Source: an uncultured Clostridia bacterium
GTDB lineage: Bacteria > Bacillota > Clostridia > Oscillospirales > Acutalibacteraceae
DNA: 35,031 nucleotides
Reading direction: 5' to 3'
NCBI GenBank assembly: GCA_947166135.1
Contig: CAMVDB010000015.1
Location: 1 to 35,031, forward strand
Below are positions 1 to 6,763 of this stretch, piece after piece. The position numbers were made by a program, and so were the translations under genes. The notes beneath the pieces are model-generated. The model searched no databases. It worked only from the letters and a program-made list of their open reading frames with translations, and was not told the origin of the DNA. Every line of letters begins with the position of its first letter. Position 1 is the stretch's first letter.

Positions 1-12
1 GTATATTTTCAC
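1..12 (-). CDS. start of an unknown gene, cut by the left edge
   Basis: Only the first four codons are inside the window: a GTG start at 12-10 followed by Lys-Ile-Tyr. The call rests on what precedes it. A strong Shine-Dalgarno (AAAGGAG, about 20-26) sits 8 bases upstream, and a consensus promoter lies just beyond. An ATG two bases upstream is followed at once by TGA, so GTG is the only sensible start. Nothing can be said about the product. Confidence 0.45.
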
Positions 13-39
13 ATACTCAGCTCCTTTCTGTTCCCGCCT

Positions 40-68
40 ATTATATACCAACTTAGCTACTATGTCAA
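40..68 (-). promoter_or_regulatory. consensus sigma-A promoter for the left-edge gene
   Basis: Read on the minus strand, TTGACA (68-63) and TATAAT (45-40) are separated by exactly 17 bases. Both boxes match the vegetative consensus perfectly. Transcription should start near 33, giving a leader of about 20 bases that carries the ribosome binding site of the GTG-started gene. Confidence 0.8.
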
Positions 69-97
69 TAGGTTGTTAAAGCGAAAGGAGCCATATA

Positions 98-115
98 ATT
101 CCTAACTCCTCACTA
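98..115. repeat. short heptamer-repeat arm (copy H)
   Basis: This is a short piece of the 7-bp tandem array (GGAGTTA-type units on the minus strand) that forms the arms of the dispersed elements described elsewhere in this window. It starts directly behind the T-tract of the terminator at 114-148, the same placement as the full copy at 4913-5255. No second arm or core is recognisable. Confidence 0.5.
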
Positions 116-148
116 AAAAAACGCCTGCGCAGGTTTCCCCACGCAGGC
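114..148 (-). terminator. intrinsic terminator of the asparagine-synthetase-like gene
   Basis: On the minus strand GCCTGCG (148-142) pairs with CGCAGGC (129-123) and is followed by a G and a run of seven T. It lies 12 bases behind the stop codon of the gene at 160-1698. This is a textbook Rho-independent terminator. Confidence 0.85.
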
Positions 149-159
149 ATATTTCTCTA

Positions 160-1698
160 TTAGAATTTTAAATCATACCACAGCAGAAAAGCGTAGATCG
201 CGTAGATCCTGCCCCAGTACTGCTCCTCGCCGCCGATGAAGCTTGTCCACAGCTCTCTCAGCGCGTCCTGATCGAAGAACTTCTGCGAGGTCTCGCCGAA
301 GAATTTTTCCTCGATCGGCTTATTGAAGCGCTCATCCGCGAGCCATTTGCGAACGGGTACGGGGAAGCCGACCTTCTTGCGGAAGGCGACCTCGTCGGGG
401 AGCCTAGTGCTCGCCGCCTTACGGAACACGTACTTATTCTGCTCGTTCATGAACTTGTATGCCGCGGGGATCCTCCGCGCGACGTTGAAGAGTCTGAGAT
501 CGGAGAACGGTGTATGCAGCTCGATACCGCAGGCGGTGGAGGTACGGTCGGTGTTGAGGTAGATATCGCCCTCGAGCCACAGCGAGATATCGACAGTCAG
601 CTTCTGTGCGAGCGGATCCTGACCCTGCACCTCGTCCCAGAGCTCACGCACGGGATCCTCTGCTTTCACGGCGGGATCATAGTCCTTCATCAGCGACTTG
701 ACCACCTGCTCACTCATGATGTGGGAACAGGTCAGATAGACCCAGTCCGACGGGATCTCGCGCTTATGGGCGTTGTAGCCGCCGAAGAACTCGTCGATAC
801 CCTCGCCGGAGTAGACGACCTTCGCGTGCTCCGAAACCGCCGCACAGCCGATGGAGAAGGCGACCGCGGAGGCGTCGCCCAGCGGCTGACCCATCTTATC
901 GATGGTGACGGGGAGTCGGTCGAAGTATTCCTCGGGGCTGATCATCTTGACGGAGAACTTCTTGCCGAGTATCTCGGCAGTCCGGCGCGCTAAAGCGGAC
1001 TCGTCGAAGCCGCTCTCCACATAGCCGACGGTATTGGCGCCCTGCGCGTCGCTCGCCGCGAGCAGATAGGAGGAATCCACGCCGCCCGAGAGGAAGGACT
1101 CCTTATACGGCAGCTCGGTATCGCCGCGCTCCTCGTCGAGGATCTCCTCAACGACGTCCTCGATCTCCTTTGCGAAATCATCGACGGACTTGGAATCGTC
1201 AGGCTCGAACTGCGGCTTGAAGTAGCGGGTGTCGGTCAGCTTCTCACCGTCGAAGGTAAGGTAATGACCCGGGCGAAGCTTGTACACGCCCTCATAGAAG
1301 GTCTCCTCACCGATCGGGTAGCCGTAGAACAGGTACTGCTGCAGCATGCGCTTGTTGAGTGCCTTCTCGATATGCGAATCGGCGACGACTGCGTCGATAT
1401 CGCCCGAGCAGAAGAGCTCGCCGCCGACAACGGCATAGAACATCTGCTTCTGACCGACCTGATCACGGAACACAAGCGTGATCTGCTTCTCTGTATCATA
1501 CAAAGCGATCGCGAAAGCGCCGTAGAGGCGGTCGACAAGCGCCGTGCCCCACTTCTCATAAGCGGCGGTCAGGATCGCTTCTTCACGTGCCTCACGCGGG
1601 AGCGAGGACTCGACCCCCAGCTCGGCGCAAAGCGCCTTATAATTGCGGATATACCCGCTGAAATAACGGACTTGTACCTTTGCGGACTTCTTTTCCAT
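160..1698 (-). CDS. asparagine synthetase-like ATP-pyrophosphatase without glutaminase nucleophile
   Basis: The protein of about 512 residues belongs to the asparagine synthetase B / beta-lactam synthetase superfamily, which adenylates a carboxylate and transfers an amine. The synthetase half is intact: the PP-loop SGGVDSS lies near residue 208, and GEGIDEFFGGY follows. The N-terminal glutaminase domain is not. The protein starts about where AsnB residue 70 would be, so Cys2 and the first strands are absent. The NGE motif is replaced by SGY, and the conserved Asp region is lost. It should therefore use free ammonia or another amine, or make a product other than asparagine; this is inferred. 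The ATG at 1698 is chosen because GGAGGG at 1710-1705 sits 6 bases upstream, while the ATG at 1704 abuts it. The gene has its own promoter, palindrome and terminator, so it looks functional rather than decayed. Confidence 0.8.
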   Translation of the reverse strand: MEKKSAKVQVRYFSGYIRNYKALCAELGVESSLPREAREEAILTAAYEKWGTALVDRLYGAFAIALYDTEKQITLVFRDQVGQKQMFYAVVGGELFCSGDIDAVVADSHIEKALNKRMLQQYLFYGYPIGEETFYEGVYKLRPGHYLTFDGEKLTDTRYFKPQFEPDDSKSVDDFAKEIEDVVEEILDEERGDTELPYKESFLSGGVDSSYLLAASDAQGANTVGYVESGFDESALARRTAEILGKKFSVKMISPEEYFDRLPVTIDKMGQPLGDASAVAFSIGCAAVSEHAKVVYSGEGIDEFFGGYNAHKREIPSDWVYLTCSHIMSEQVVKSLMKDYDPAVKAEDPVRELWDEVQGQDPLAQKLTVDISLWLEGDIYLNTDRTSTACGIELHTPFSDLRLFNVARRIPAAYKFMNEQNKYVFRKAASTRLPDEVAFRKKVGFPVPVRKWLADERFNKPIEEKFFGETSQKFFDQDALRELWTSFIGGEEQYWGRIYAIYAFLLWYDLKF

Positions 1699-1709
1699 AT
1701 ACATCCCTC

Positions 1710-1739
1710 CGTGTCGAATTCTGTCAGAATTATAACACG
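1710..1739. promoter_or_regulatory. operator-like palindrome over the transcription start
   Basis: AATTCTG (1717-1723), one central T and CAGAATT (1725-1731) form a perfect 15-bp palindrome. It is framed by CGTGT (1710-1714) and ACACG (1735-1739), which are also complementary. The palindrome overlaps the -10 box and the predicted start point of the promoter at 1729-1757, where a repressor would block transcription. I do not recognise the motif as the site of a known regulator. Confidence 0.5.
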
Positions 1740-1757
1740 TCGCCGGGACGCCGTCAA
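1729..1757 (-). promoter_or_regulatory. sigma-A promoter of the asparagine-synthetase-like gene
   Basis: On the minus strand TTGACG (1757-1752) and TATAAT (1734-1729) are 17 bases apart. The predicted start is near 1722, giving a leader of roughly 24 bases with GGAGGG in front of the ATG at 1698. The match to the vegetative consensus is one base short of perfect. Confidence 0.8.
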
Positions 1758-1774
1758 TATTTCTTTATTTGTTT

Positions 1775-1995
1775 AACGGAGAACGGAGAATGGTGAATGG
1801 TGAATGGTGAATGGTGATGGGCGGGCAAAGCCCGCACCCGATTAATATTACGTTTGATAAAAAACTGCGTACAAAACCCTATACAGAGCCATAGACGTTT
1901 GAAAAGCAGTCGTTATACCAATCCAAAAGCCGTCAGGCTTTCCCGACACCGTTCTCCGTTCTCCGTTCTCCGTTCTCCTCAAACACGCGTCCCTG
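1775..1995. repeat. heptamer-armed dispersed element, copy A
   Basis: The left arm (about 1775-1818) is a run of 7-bp units of the GGAGAAC and GGTGAAT type. The core holds a GC-rich hairpin (GCGGGC AAA GCCCGC, about 1820-1836) and the hairpin AAGCC-GTCA-GGCTT near 1927-1940. The right arm (about 1950-1980) is the inverted heptamer series. CAAACACGCGTCCCTG follows and is shared, inverted, with the flank of copy B. The element ends about 15 bases behind the stop codon of the PPC gene. Together with the promoter at 1729-1757 it accounts for the whole 1699-2010 gap. Confidence 0.8.
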
Positions 1996-2010
1996 TACAG
2001 GCGGTCGGCG

Positions 2011-2445
2011 TCAGTCCCCGAAGCTCCACACGCGGATGCCCAGCTCCTCATCATAGCGGCGGGTGATCCTGCCCTGTGCGGGAGTCAGCACGATCTCGCC
2101 CGTCAGCCCGATCACGGCGTTCAGCAGATGACCTGTCAGCTGACAGAAGGCGTCGCCCTCACGGTAAGCGAACGCCGCGTGAACATGCAGATACGGCTTG
2201 TCCTCATACTCGGTGACGTTGCCGTCTAAGGAGAGCAGCTCCAGCAGCGCTGTGACCTTCTTCTCCCGATAGGTGCGGGACTCTCCGTCAAACACGCCCA
2301 CGGTCGCCTCACAGCAGCCGCCGATGCCCTGTACCTGAGCGACGTGGATGTTCTCACGCTCGCACACGCTCAAAAGCGAGCTGACGATCTCGTCACCCTT
2401 GTCCAGCCTGACATAAACCTTGTTGTCAAACACACGATATTCCAT
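2011..2445 (-). CDS. PPC (DUF296) domain protein
   Basis: This 144-residue protein is a single PPC/DUF296 domain from end to end. Recognisable family features are the opening YVRLDKGDEIVSSL, the central GIGGCCEATVGVFD, the LLSLDGNV strand, the HVHAAFA segment with paired histidines, and the closing GRITRRYDEELGIRVWSF. Bacterial stand-alone members are putative DNA-binding proteins and form trimers; their biological role is mostly unknown. AGGAGG lies 6-7 bases before the ATG. The gene is isolated: tandem palindromic repeats lie upstream and a heptamer-armed element lies downstream. No partner gene suggests its job, and binding to the adjacent repeats is only a speculation. Confidence 0.8.
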   Translation of the reverse strand: MEYRVFDNKVYVRLDKGDEIVSSLLSVCERENIHVAQVQGIGGCCEATVGVFDGESRTYREKKVTALLELLSLDGNVTEYEDKPYLHVHAAFAYREGDAFCQLTGHLLNAVIGLTGEIVLTPAQGRITRRYDEELGIRVWSFGD

Positions 2446-2480
2446 AGTAACCTCCTGTTGATTGATAGTGATGTATAATC

Positions 2481-2788
2481 AGCCATCGCCCTTGTCGCGG
2501 AGCGATAAATCGGGCGGGCATATAAATCTGTATAACAGCCGGATTTATACGGTTATTATACCATAACTCCGAAGGAGATATGGTATAATCAGCCATCGCC
2601 CGTTGTCGCAACGCGACAAACTGGGCGGGCATATAAATTTGTATAATAACCGGATTTATACGGTTATTATACCATAACTCCGAAGGAGATATGGTATAAT
2701 CAGCCATCGCCCGTTGTCGCAACGCGACAAACTGGGCGGGCATATAAATTTGCATAATAACCAGATTTATACGGTTATTATATCACGA
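2481..2788. repeat. three tandem copies of a 110-bp palindrome-rich unit
   Basis: AGCCATCGCC recurs at 2481, 2591 and 2702, so the period is 110 then 111 bp. Copies 2 and 3 are nearly identical; copy 1 differs at several positions and copy 3 is cut short near 2788. Each full unit holds three inverted repeats: TTGTCGC-AAC-GCGACAA inside GCCC/GGGC; TATAATAACCG/CGGTTATTATA; and ATTATACCATA-ACTCC-GAA-GGAG-ATATGGTATAAT. The last two share bases, so they can only form alternatively. A repetitive reading frame crosses the array on the minus strand, but it has no Shine-Dalgarno and simply mirrors the DNA period. I do not call it a gene. The array fills much of the 2446-3072 gap, directly upstream of the PPC gene. 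Confidence 0.9.
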
Positions 2789-2849
2789 GGTCACGGATGT
2801 TGCAATATCGGCAGTGAAGATCATGTACAGCGGGTCGCCGGAGACACGG

Positions 2850-3070
2850 CAGGGACGCGTGTTTGAGGAGAACGGAGAACGGTGTCGGGAAAGCCTGACG
2901 GCTTTTGAAGTTATATAAATACTGCTTTTCAACTGTATACGACTCTATATTAAGTCGCTGATGTTGTTCCATAATCAAGCGTATTATAATTCGGGTGCGG
3001 GCTTTGCCCGCCCTCCACCATTCACCATTCTCCATTCACCATTCTCCATTCACCCTACACCGTTCTCCTT
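2850..3070. repeat. heptamer-armed dispersed element, copy B (inverted relative to A)
   Basis: The order is reversed relative to copy A: CAGGGACGCGTGTTTG flank, a short GGAGAAC arm (about 2866-2884), AAGCCTGACGGCTT (about 2890-2904), an AT-rich core, GCGGGC TTT GCCCGC (about 2997-3012), then a long arm of CCATTCACCATTCTC units to about 3068. The arm ends three bases from the stop codon of the SpoIID-like gene. Copies A and B thus form an inverted pair around the PPC gene and its tandem repeats. Confidence 0.8.
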
Positions 3071-3072
3071 CT

Positions 3073-4413
3073 CTACACCCTATTCCCCCTCAAAATGATC
3101 TCGACCCATTCTACGGGACCGATCGCGCCGTTTTCCTCTACGCCGAGCTGCTTTTGGAGCGCGACGACGGCTCGCTTGGTCTGCGGTCCGAAGATGCCGT
3201 CCGCCGCCACGTCGGGGATCGCGGAGTCGGTGCGGGAAATGCGGCTCAGGTACCCTTGTATCACGCGCACTTCCTCTCCCCTGTCGCCCTCCACGAGGAA
3301 CCGCCCGGGGTATGGCTCACCGATGGCGCTTTGGTAATTCGCGGGCAGCTGCGCGACGGTCTCCTTGTACGCGCGCTCGATGGTATAGTAGGTCTCGAGG
3401 TTGATCTCCCCCGTCACGGGCAAGCCGTAGGCGTTCTGAAATGTAAAGACCGCGTCGCGGGTCATATCGTCAAAGAAGCCGTTGATCGGGATGGGAGCCA
3501 GCTGAGGATAAAAGTAGCCGAGAAAGGCGAGGTAATACTGCACCGCCTCGACCTCAACGCCCCGATCACCGAGAGAGAGGGTCGTGCGGAACACGCGCTC
3601 CACCTCGGGGATGGTCAGACCCTCGCTGGTCAGCTCCGCGAGGCGCTTCACCGCGGTATAGACGCGCTTGATCTGGTACCACGTCGCCTTGCCGACGATA
3701 CCGTCGGGCGTGAGGTTGAAGATGCGCTGGAACTCCCTTACCGCCGCCTCGGTCTCGCCGTCATACACGGAGGTCACCGTCAAGGCGGGGATCGCGGGAT
3801 AATTGCGGCGGATACGGCTCAGCTCGTTCTTGATCGTCCTTACGTCGTCGCCGAAGGAGCCGCGCGACAATGCCGTCCCGGGGTATGACTCCGTCTTGTC
3901 GGCAAGCGGCGCGTTCTCCACTATCTCGATATCGTCGCCGTAGTAGTACTTGAGGATCTCCAGGGTATCATAGCCCTGATTCGCCAGCTCCACCGTCCCC
4001 CACTGCAGCAGCCCGTCACAGAGCGTGATCCTTCCGTCGCAGAACTTCGCCGCCAGCGGCTCGACAGTCCCCTTGCGGCGGATATAGTTGTTGAAAAGCT
4101 CGTCAACGATCAGGCTGACGGTATCGAACACCTCGCCGTTCTCGGTATAGGCGTGGTCATAGCGGGTATCGTTGGTGATATCGAAGTCGTAGCCGCGGCT
4201 GGGGTAATACTCGGTATAGACACGGTTGAGGGTATAGGAGATCTGGGCGAGGATATTCGCCCTCAGCGCCGCGGGCGGCCAGCTCGGAAAGATCTCGGAG
4301 GAGGCGACGTTCTTGATGTAATCGGTAAAGGGTACGGTCACGTTGCGCGCCTGTGTATTCGGCGCGCCGAGATGGACGGTGACGGTAGTCGGGACGGTCG
4401 GCAGTTCAGCCAT
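3073..4413 (-). CDS. SpoIID-like domain protein with three peptidoglycan-binding repeats
   Basis: The first ~190 of 446 residues resemble the SpoIID/LytB lytic domain. VPFTDYIKNVASSEIFPSWPPAALRANILAQ contains Glu40 at the place of the catalytic Glu, and LLQWGTVELANQGYDTLEILKYYYG matches the usual domain end. Three PG_binding_1 repeats follow at about 190-255, 275-345 and 372-445, each with a GDRG- or GDDV-type opening and a DGxxG or NGxxD turn. SpoIID enzymes cleave denuded glycan strands during engulfment. Here the role is inferred as spore or wall peptidoglycan remodelling. No signal peptide or membrane segment is visible, which suggests a forespore or mother-cell protein, or release by another route. 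GGGGGAGAGAG precedes the ATG, which overlaps the upstream gene by 8 bases, so the pair is translationally coupled. Confidence 0.75.
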   Translation of the reverse strand: MAELPTVPTTVTVHLGAPNTQARNVTVPFTDYIKNVASSEIFPSWPPAALRANILAQISYTLNRVYTEYYPSRGYDFDITNDTRYDHAYTENGEVFDTVSLIVDELFNNYIRRKGTVEPLAAKFCDGRITLCDGLLQWGTVELANQGYDTLEILKYYYGDDIEIVENAPLADKTESYPGTALSRGSFGDDVRTIKNELSRIRRNYPAIPALTVTSVYDGETEAAVREFQRIFNLTPDGIVGKATWYQIKRVYTAVKRLAELTSEGLTIPEVERVFRTTLSLGDRGVEVEAVQYYLAFLGYFYPQLAPIPINGFFDDMTRDAVFTFQNAYGLPVTGEINLETYYTIERAYKETVAQLPANYQSAIGEPYPGRFLVEGDRGEEVRVIQGYLSRISRTDSAIPDVAADGIFGPQTKRAVVALQKQLGVEENGAIGPVEWVEIILRGNRV

Positions 4414-4873
4414 CTTCTCTCTCCCCCGTCAGCGGCACGAGCGAGATCGGGAGGATGGTCTCGGTCTTGTCGTGGATGATCACGGAGCAGTCGGACAGCT
4501 CCTGAAAGTCGGGGTGAAAGATCGTCACCAGATACTCCGCCTCGGGGATCTGTGAATCCTCGAAGTTGAGGGTGCTCTCGATGGAGCGCGCGGGCAGCAC
4601 CATGTTGTCGACGATGCCGGAGATGTCGGTCACGTCGTTGTACAGGCTGTAGCGAACGCCCTGCCACACCTGCGACACATCCACCAGCACGTTCTTCAGC
4701 GGGAACGCCCCGCGCGCTACGCTGATCTGCACCTTGAGCGTGCCGCGCCCCGGGTACTCGCGGATGTATTCCTCGTATTCATCGCGAAAGGGCGTCTCTC
4801 CCCGCGGCACGGTACGCGGCTGCGGATAGATCTCATCGGGTGAAACATCGCTGTTCAAATAATCTCTGTACAT
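4406..4873 (-). CDS. transthyretin/carboxypeptidase-regulatory-like protein, partner of the SpoIID-like gene
   Basis: The 155-residue product has a polar N-terminal stretch of about 45 residues, then one beta-sandwich domain. It shows the pattern GTLKVQISVARGAFPLKNVLVDV, then VTDISGIVDNMVLPAR and a late YLVTIFHPDF strand. This matches the carboxypeptidase regulatory-like / transthyretin fold, usually a binding or structural module rather than an enzyme. The start at 4873 is preferred because GGAGG lies 6 bases upstream; ATGs at 4885 and 4900 lack this spacing. Its stop codon lies inside the start region of the SpoIID-like gene. I infer that the two act together at the wall or spore. No symbol is assigned. 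Confidence 0.65.
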   Translation of the reverse strand: MYRDYLNSDVSPDEIYPQPRTVPRGETPFRDEYEEYIREYPGRGTLKVQISVARGAFPLKNVLVDVSQVWQGVRYSLYNDVTDISGIVDNMVLPARSIESTLNFEDSQIPEAEYLVTIFHPDFQELSDCSVIIHDKTETILPISLVPLTGEREDG

Positions 4874-4912
4874 AGAAGCCTCCATAAAATGTGTTGACAA
4901 ATATAGGCGGTT

Positions 4913-5255
4913 TAGGGAGTTAGGAATGAGGAGTTAGGAGTTAGGAATTTTGGGAAAGCCTGACGGCTTTTTGATTGGTATAACAACTGCTTATCATACG
5001 CATACGACCCTATATCAGGTTTTTCATGTAAGGAAGGGTCTTGACCCTCCCGCCTCCCGCAAGAAACATTCGCACAGCGACATCGTAGGGGCGGTCATTG
5101 ACCGCCCGCTGTGACAGAATGTTGTAAGCCCTATCCGACGTTTTCGATATCAATAACGTCCGTCATTCGCGGGCGACCGATGGTCGCCCCTACAATTCCT
5201 CATTCCTCACTCCTCACTCCTCACTCCTAACTCCTCACTCCTCACTCCTAACTAA
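4913..5255. repeat. heptamer-armed dispersed element, copy C, carrying a nested repeat
   Basis: The left arm (4913-4947) is built of GGAGTTA and GGAATGA heptamers. AAGCCTGACGGCTT follows at about 4954-4967, then the conserved stretch TTGGTATAACAACTGCTT, and a hairpin AGGGTC-TTGACCCT near 5034-5051. A second repeat (5085-5193) is inserted before the right arm (about 5194-5255), which consists of CTCCTCACTCCTAACT units. The right arm starts just behind the T-tract of the lysA terminator. This element explains nearly all of the 4874-5312 gap. Confidence 0.8.
5085..5193. repeat. 109-bp inverted-terminal repeat element (GTAGGGGCGG family)
   Basis: The ends are GTAGGGGCGGTCATTGACCG and, inverted, CGGGCGACCGATGGTCGCCC then CTAC. 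Each end also folds on itself. A second copy of the same length and end sequence lies at 9920-10029, with a related but diverged middle. The structure resembles a MITE, a short non-autonomous element mobilised by a transposase encoded elsewhere; no transposase is present here. The copy is nested inside heptamer-armed element C, so it inserted later or the two arose jointly. Confidence 0.8.
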
Positions 5256-5256
5256 C

Positions 5257-5298
5257 AAAAAGCCCCTTACGCTCCATTCTATGCGGAGCATAAGGGGG
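5257..5298 (-). terminator. intrinsic terminator after lysA
   Basis: On the minus strand CCCCTTATGCTCC pairs with GGAGCGTAAGGGG across a 9-base loop, and CTTTTTG follows. The hairpin lies about 14 bases behind the lysA stop codon. It probably ends the tig-clpP-clpX-lon-engB-lysA transcripts. Confidence 0.88.
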
Positions 5299-5312
5299 AA
5301 TATGTTACTTTA

Positions 5313-6593
5313 TCATTTTGTCTTGAAGCGGTAGGGTGAGAAATCGAAGGTCGCGAAGTAATCGTCCATCGTCTCGGCGCGGCGGATCAGCTGATGGGAG
5401 CCGTCCTCCTTCAAAAGGACTTCCGCGCTTCTGAGCTTACCGTTGTAGTTATAACCCATCGCGAAGCCGTGAGCACCCGTATCGTGGATATAGATCAGGT
5501 CGCCGGGCAGGATCTCCGGCAGCATACGGTCGACGGCGAACTTGTCGTTGTTCTCGCACAGACCGCCCGTCACGTCGTACTTGAAGGTACACGGCTCGTT
5601 CTCCTTACCGAGCACGGTGATGTGATGGTAGGAGCCGTACATCGCGGGGCGCATCAGGTTCGCGGCGCAGGCGTCGAGACCGATGTAATCCTTGTAGATG
5701 TGCTTGGTATGCAGGCAGGTCGCGATCAGCGCGCCGTAGGGCGCCATCATGTAGCGGCCGAGCTCCGAGAAGATCGCGACGTCATCCATGCCCTCGGGGA
5801 CGAGGATCTCCTCGTACTTCCGACGTACCAGCTCGCCGATCAGCATGATATCGCCGCAGGGCTCCTCGGGACGGTAATCCACGCCGATACCGCCCGACAG
5901 GTTGATGAAGCTGATATGCACGCCGCAGCGGTCGCGCAGACGTACCGCGAGCTTGAAGAGGATCGCGGCAAGCTCGGCGTAATAGTCGTTGGAAACGGTG
6001 TTGGAGGCTAAGAACGCATGGATGCCGAAGTGCTTCGCACCGTCAGCCTTGAGTCGGGTGAACGCCTCAGCCATCTGATCCTCGCTCATGCCGTACTTCG
6101 CTTCACCGGGGTTATCCATGACCTGAACACCGGTACGGGACGCCGCAAGCTCGAAGGTACCGCCGGGATTATAGCGGCAGCATACGGTCTCGGGCACACC
6201 GCAGACGCGCTCGATAAAGGGCACGAAGTTGATGTCGTCGAGGTTGATGTACGCGCCCAGCTCATACGCCTTCTTCATATCCTCCTCGGGGGTCACGTTG
6301 GAGGAGAACATGATATCCTCGCCCTTGAAGCCGCAGGCTTCACTCATGACCAGTTCGGTCAGCGAGGAGCAGTCTACGCCGCAGCCCTCTTCCTTGAGGA
6401 TCGAGAGCAGATAGGGGTTCGGGGTCGCCTTGACGGCGAAATACTCCTTGAAGCCCTTGTTCCAGCTGAACGCCTTGTACAGACGGCGGCAGTTCTCGCG
6501 GATACCTTTTTCATCGTAAACGTGGAACGGCGTCGGGATATCCTTGATGATATCCTGCGCGATCCCCTTGGTCAAAAACGGTGTTTTTTTCAT
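5313..6593 (-). CDS. lysA: diaminopimelate decarboxylase
   Basis: LysA converts meso-diaminopimelate to lysine and CO2, the last step of lysine synthesis. It is a cytosolic PLP enzyme with an alanine-racemase-like barrel. The PLP lysine is Lys55 in FAVKATPNP. INLSGGIGVDYRPEE binds the cofactor phosphate, and GGLCENNDKF carries the Cys-Glu-x-x-Asp motif contributed across the dimer. At 426 residues it has the usual length. The ATG at 6593 is preferred: GGGAGG lies 9 bases upstream, whereas the ATG at 6605 is only one base away. lysA follows engB after a 136-bp repeat and ends at a strong terminator. No lysine riboswitch is visible upstream. Carboxynorspermidine decarboxylase is a related alternative, but the overall pattern favours LysA. 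Confidence 0.9.
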   Translation of the reverse strand: MKKTPFLTKGIAQDIIKDIPTPFHVYDEKGIRENCRRLYKAFSWNKGFKEYFAVKATPNPYLLSILKEEGCGVDCSSLTELVMSEACGFKGEDIMFSSNVTPEEDMKKAYELGAYINLDDINFVPFIERVCGVPETVCCRYNPGGTFELAASRTGVQVMDNPGEAKYGMSEDQMAEAFTRLKADGAKHFGIHAFLASNTVSNDYYAELAAILFKLAVRLRDRCGVHISFINLSGGIGVDYRPEEPCGDIMLIGELVRRKYEEILVPEGMDDVAIFSELGRYMMAPYGALIATCLHTKHIYKDYIGLDACAANLMRPAMYGSYHHITVLGKENEPCTFKYDVTGGLCENNDKFAVDRMLPEILPGDLIYIHDTGAHGFAMGYNYNGKLRSAEVLLKEDGSHQLIRRAETMDDYFATFDFSPYRFKTK

Positions 6594-6627
6594 ATACTCA
6601 TACCTCCCAAGTATTCCTTGTATTGCC

Positions 6628-6763
6628 AAAGCCTCCCTTTCCTAAGGGAGGTGGGCTCGCCGCAAGGCGAGGTCGGAGGGTTGCCGTTTCATTTTGATTT
6701 ATATGTGAGACAGCGGCGGAAACCCTCAGTTGCTTCGCGACAGCTCCCTTAGGAAAGAGAGCC
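6628..6763. repeat. 136-bp inverted-terminal repeat element (CTCCCTTTCCTAAGGGAG family)
   Basis: The left end contains CTCCCTTTCCTAAGGGAGG followed by a CTCGCCGCAAGGCGAG hairpin and GGAGGGTT. The right end is an imperfect inverted copy, with AACCCTCAG, TTGCTTCGCGACA and CTCCCTTAGGAAAG. Each end folds into a hairpin. A half copy lies at 11471-11519. The right end overlaps the last codons and stop codon of engB. The structure is MITE-like; no open reading frame is credible inside it. Confidence 0.8.

Noticed and set aside
2426..2755. A 109-residue minus-strand frame with repeated peptide (IYMPAQFVALRQRAMADYTISPSELWYNN-type units)
   Set aside because: It exactly follows the 110-bp tandem repeat, has no ribosome binding site, and overlaps the start of the PPC gene. 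The open frame is a by-product of the DNA repeat.
2481..2788. CRISPR array as an explanation of the spaced repeats
   Set aside because: The whole 110-bp unit is repeated, with no unique spacers, and no cas genes are nearby.
4892..4898. TTGACA on the plus strand near 4894 as a promoter
   Set aside because: No -10 box lies 16-18 bases downstream, and no plus-strand gene follows.
6594..6748. Lysine riboswitch upstream of lysA
   Set aside because: The gap is occupied by the MITE-like repeat; its hairpins belong to the repeat ends, and no lysine-aptamer pattern is visible.
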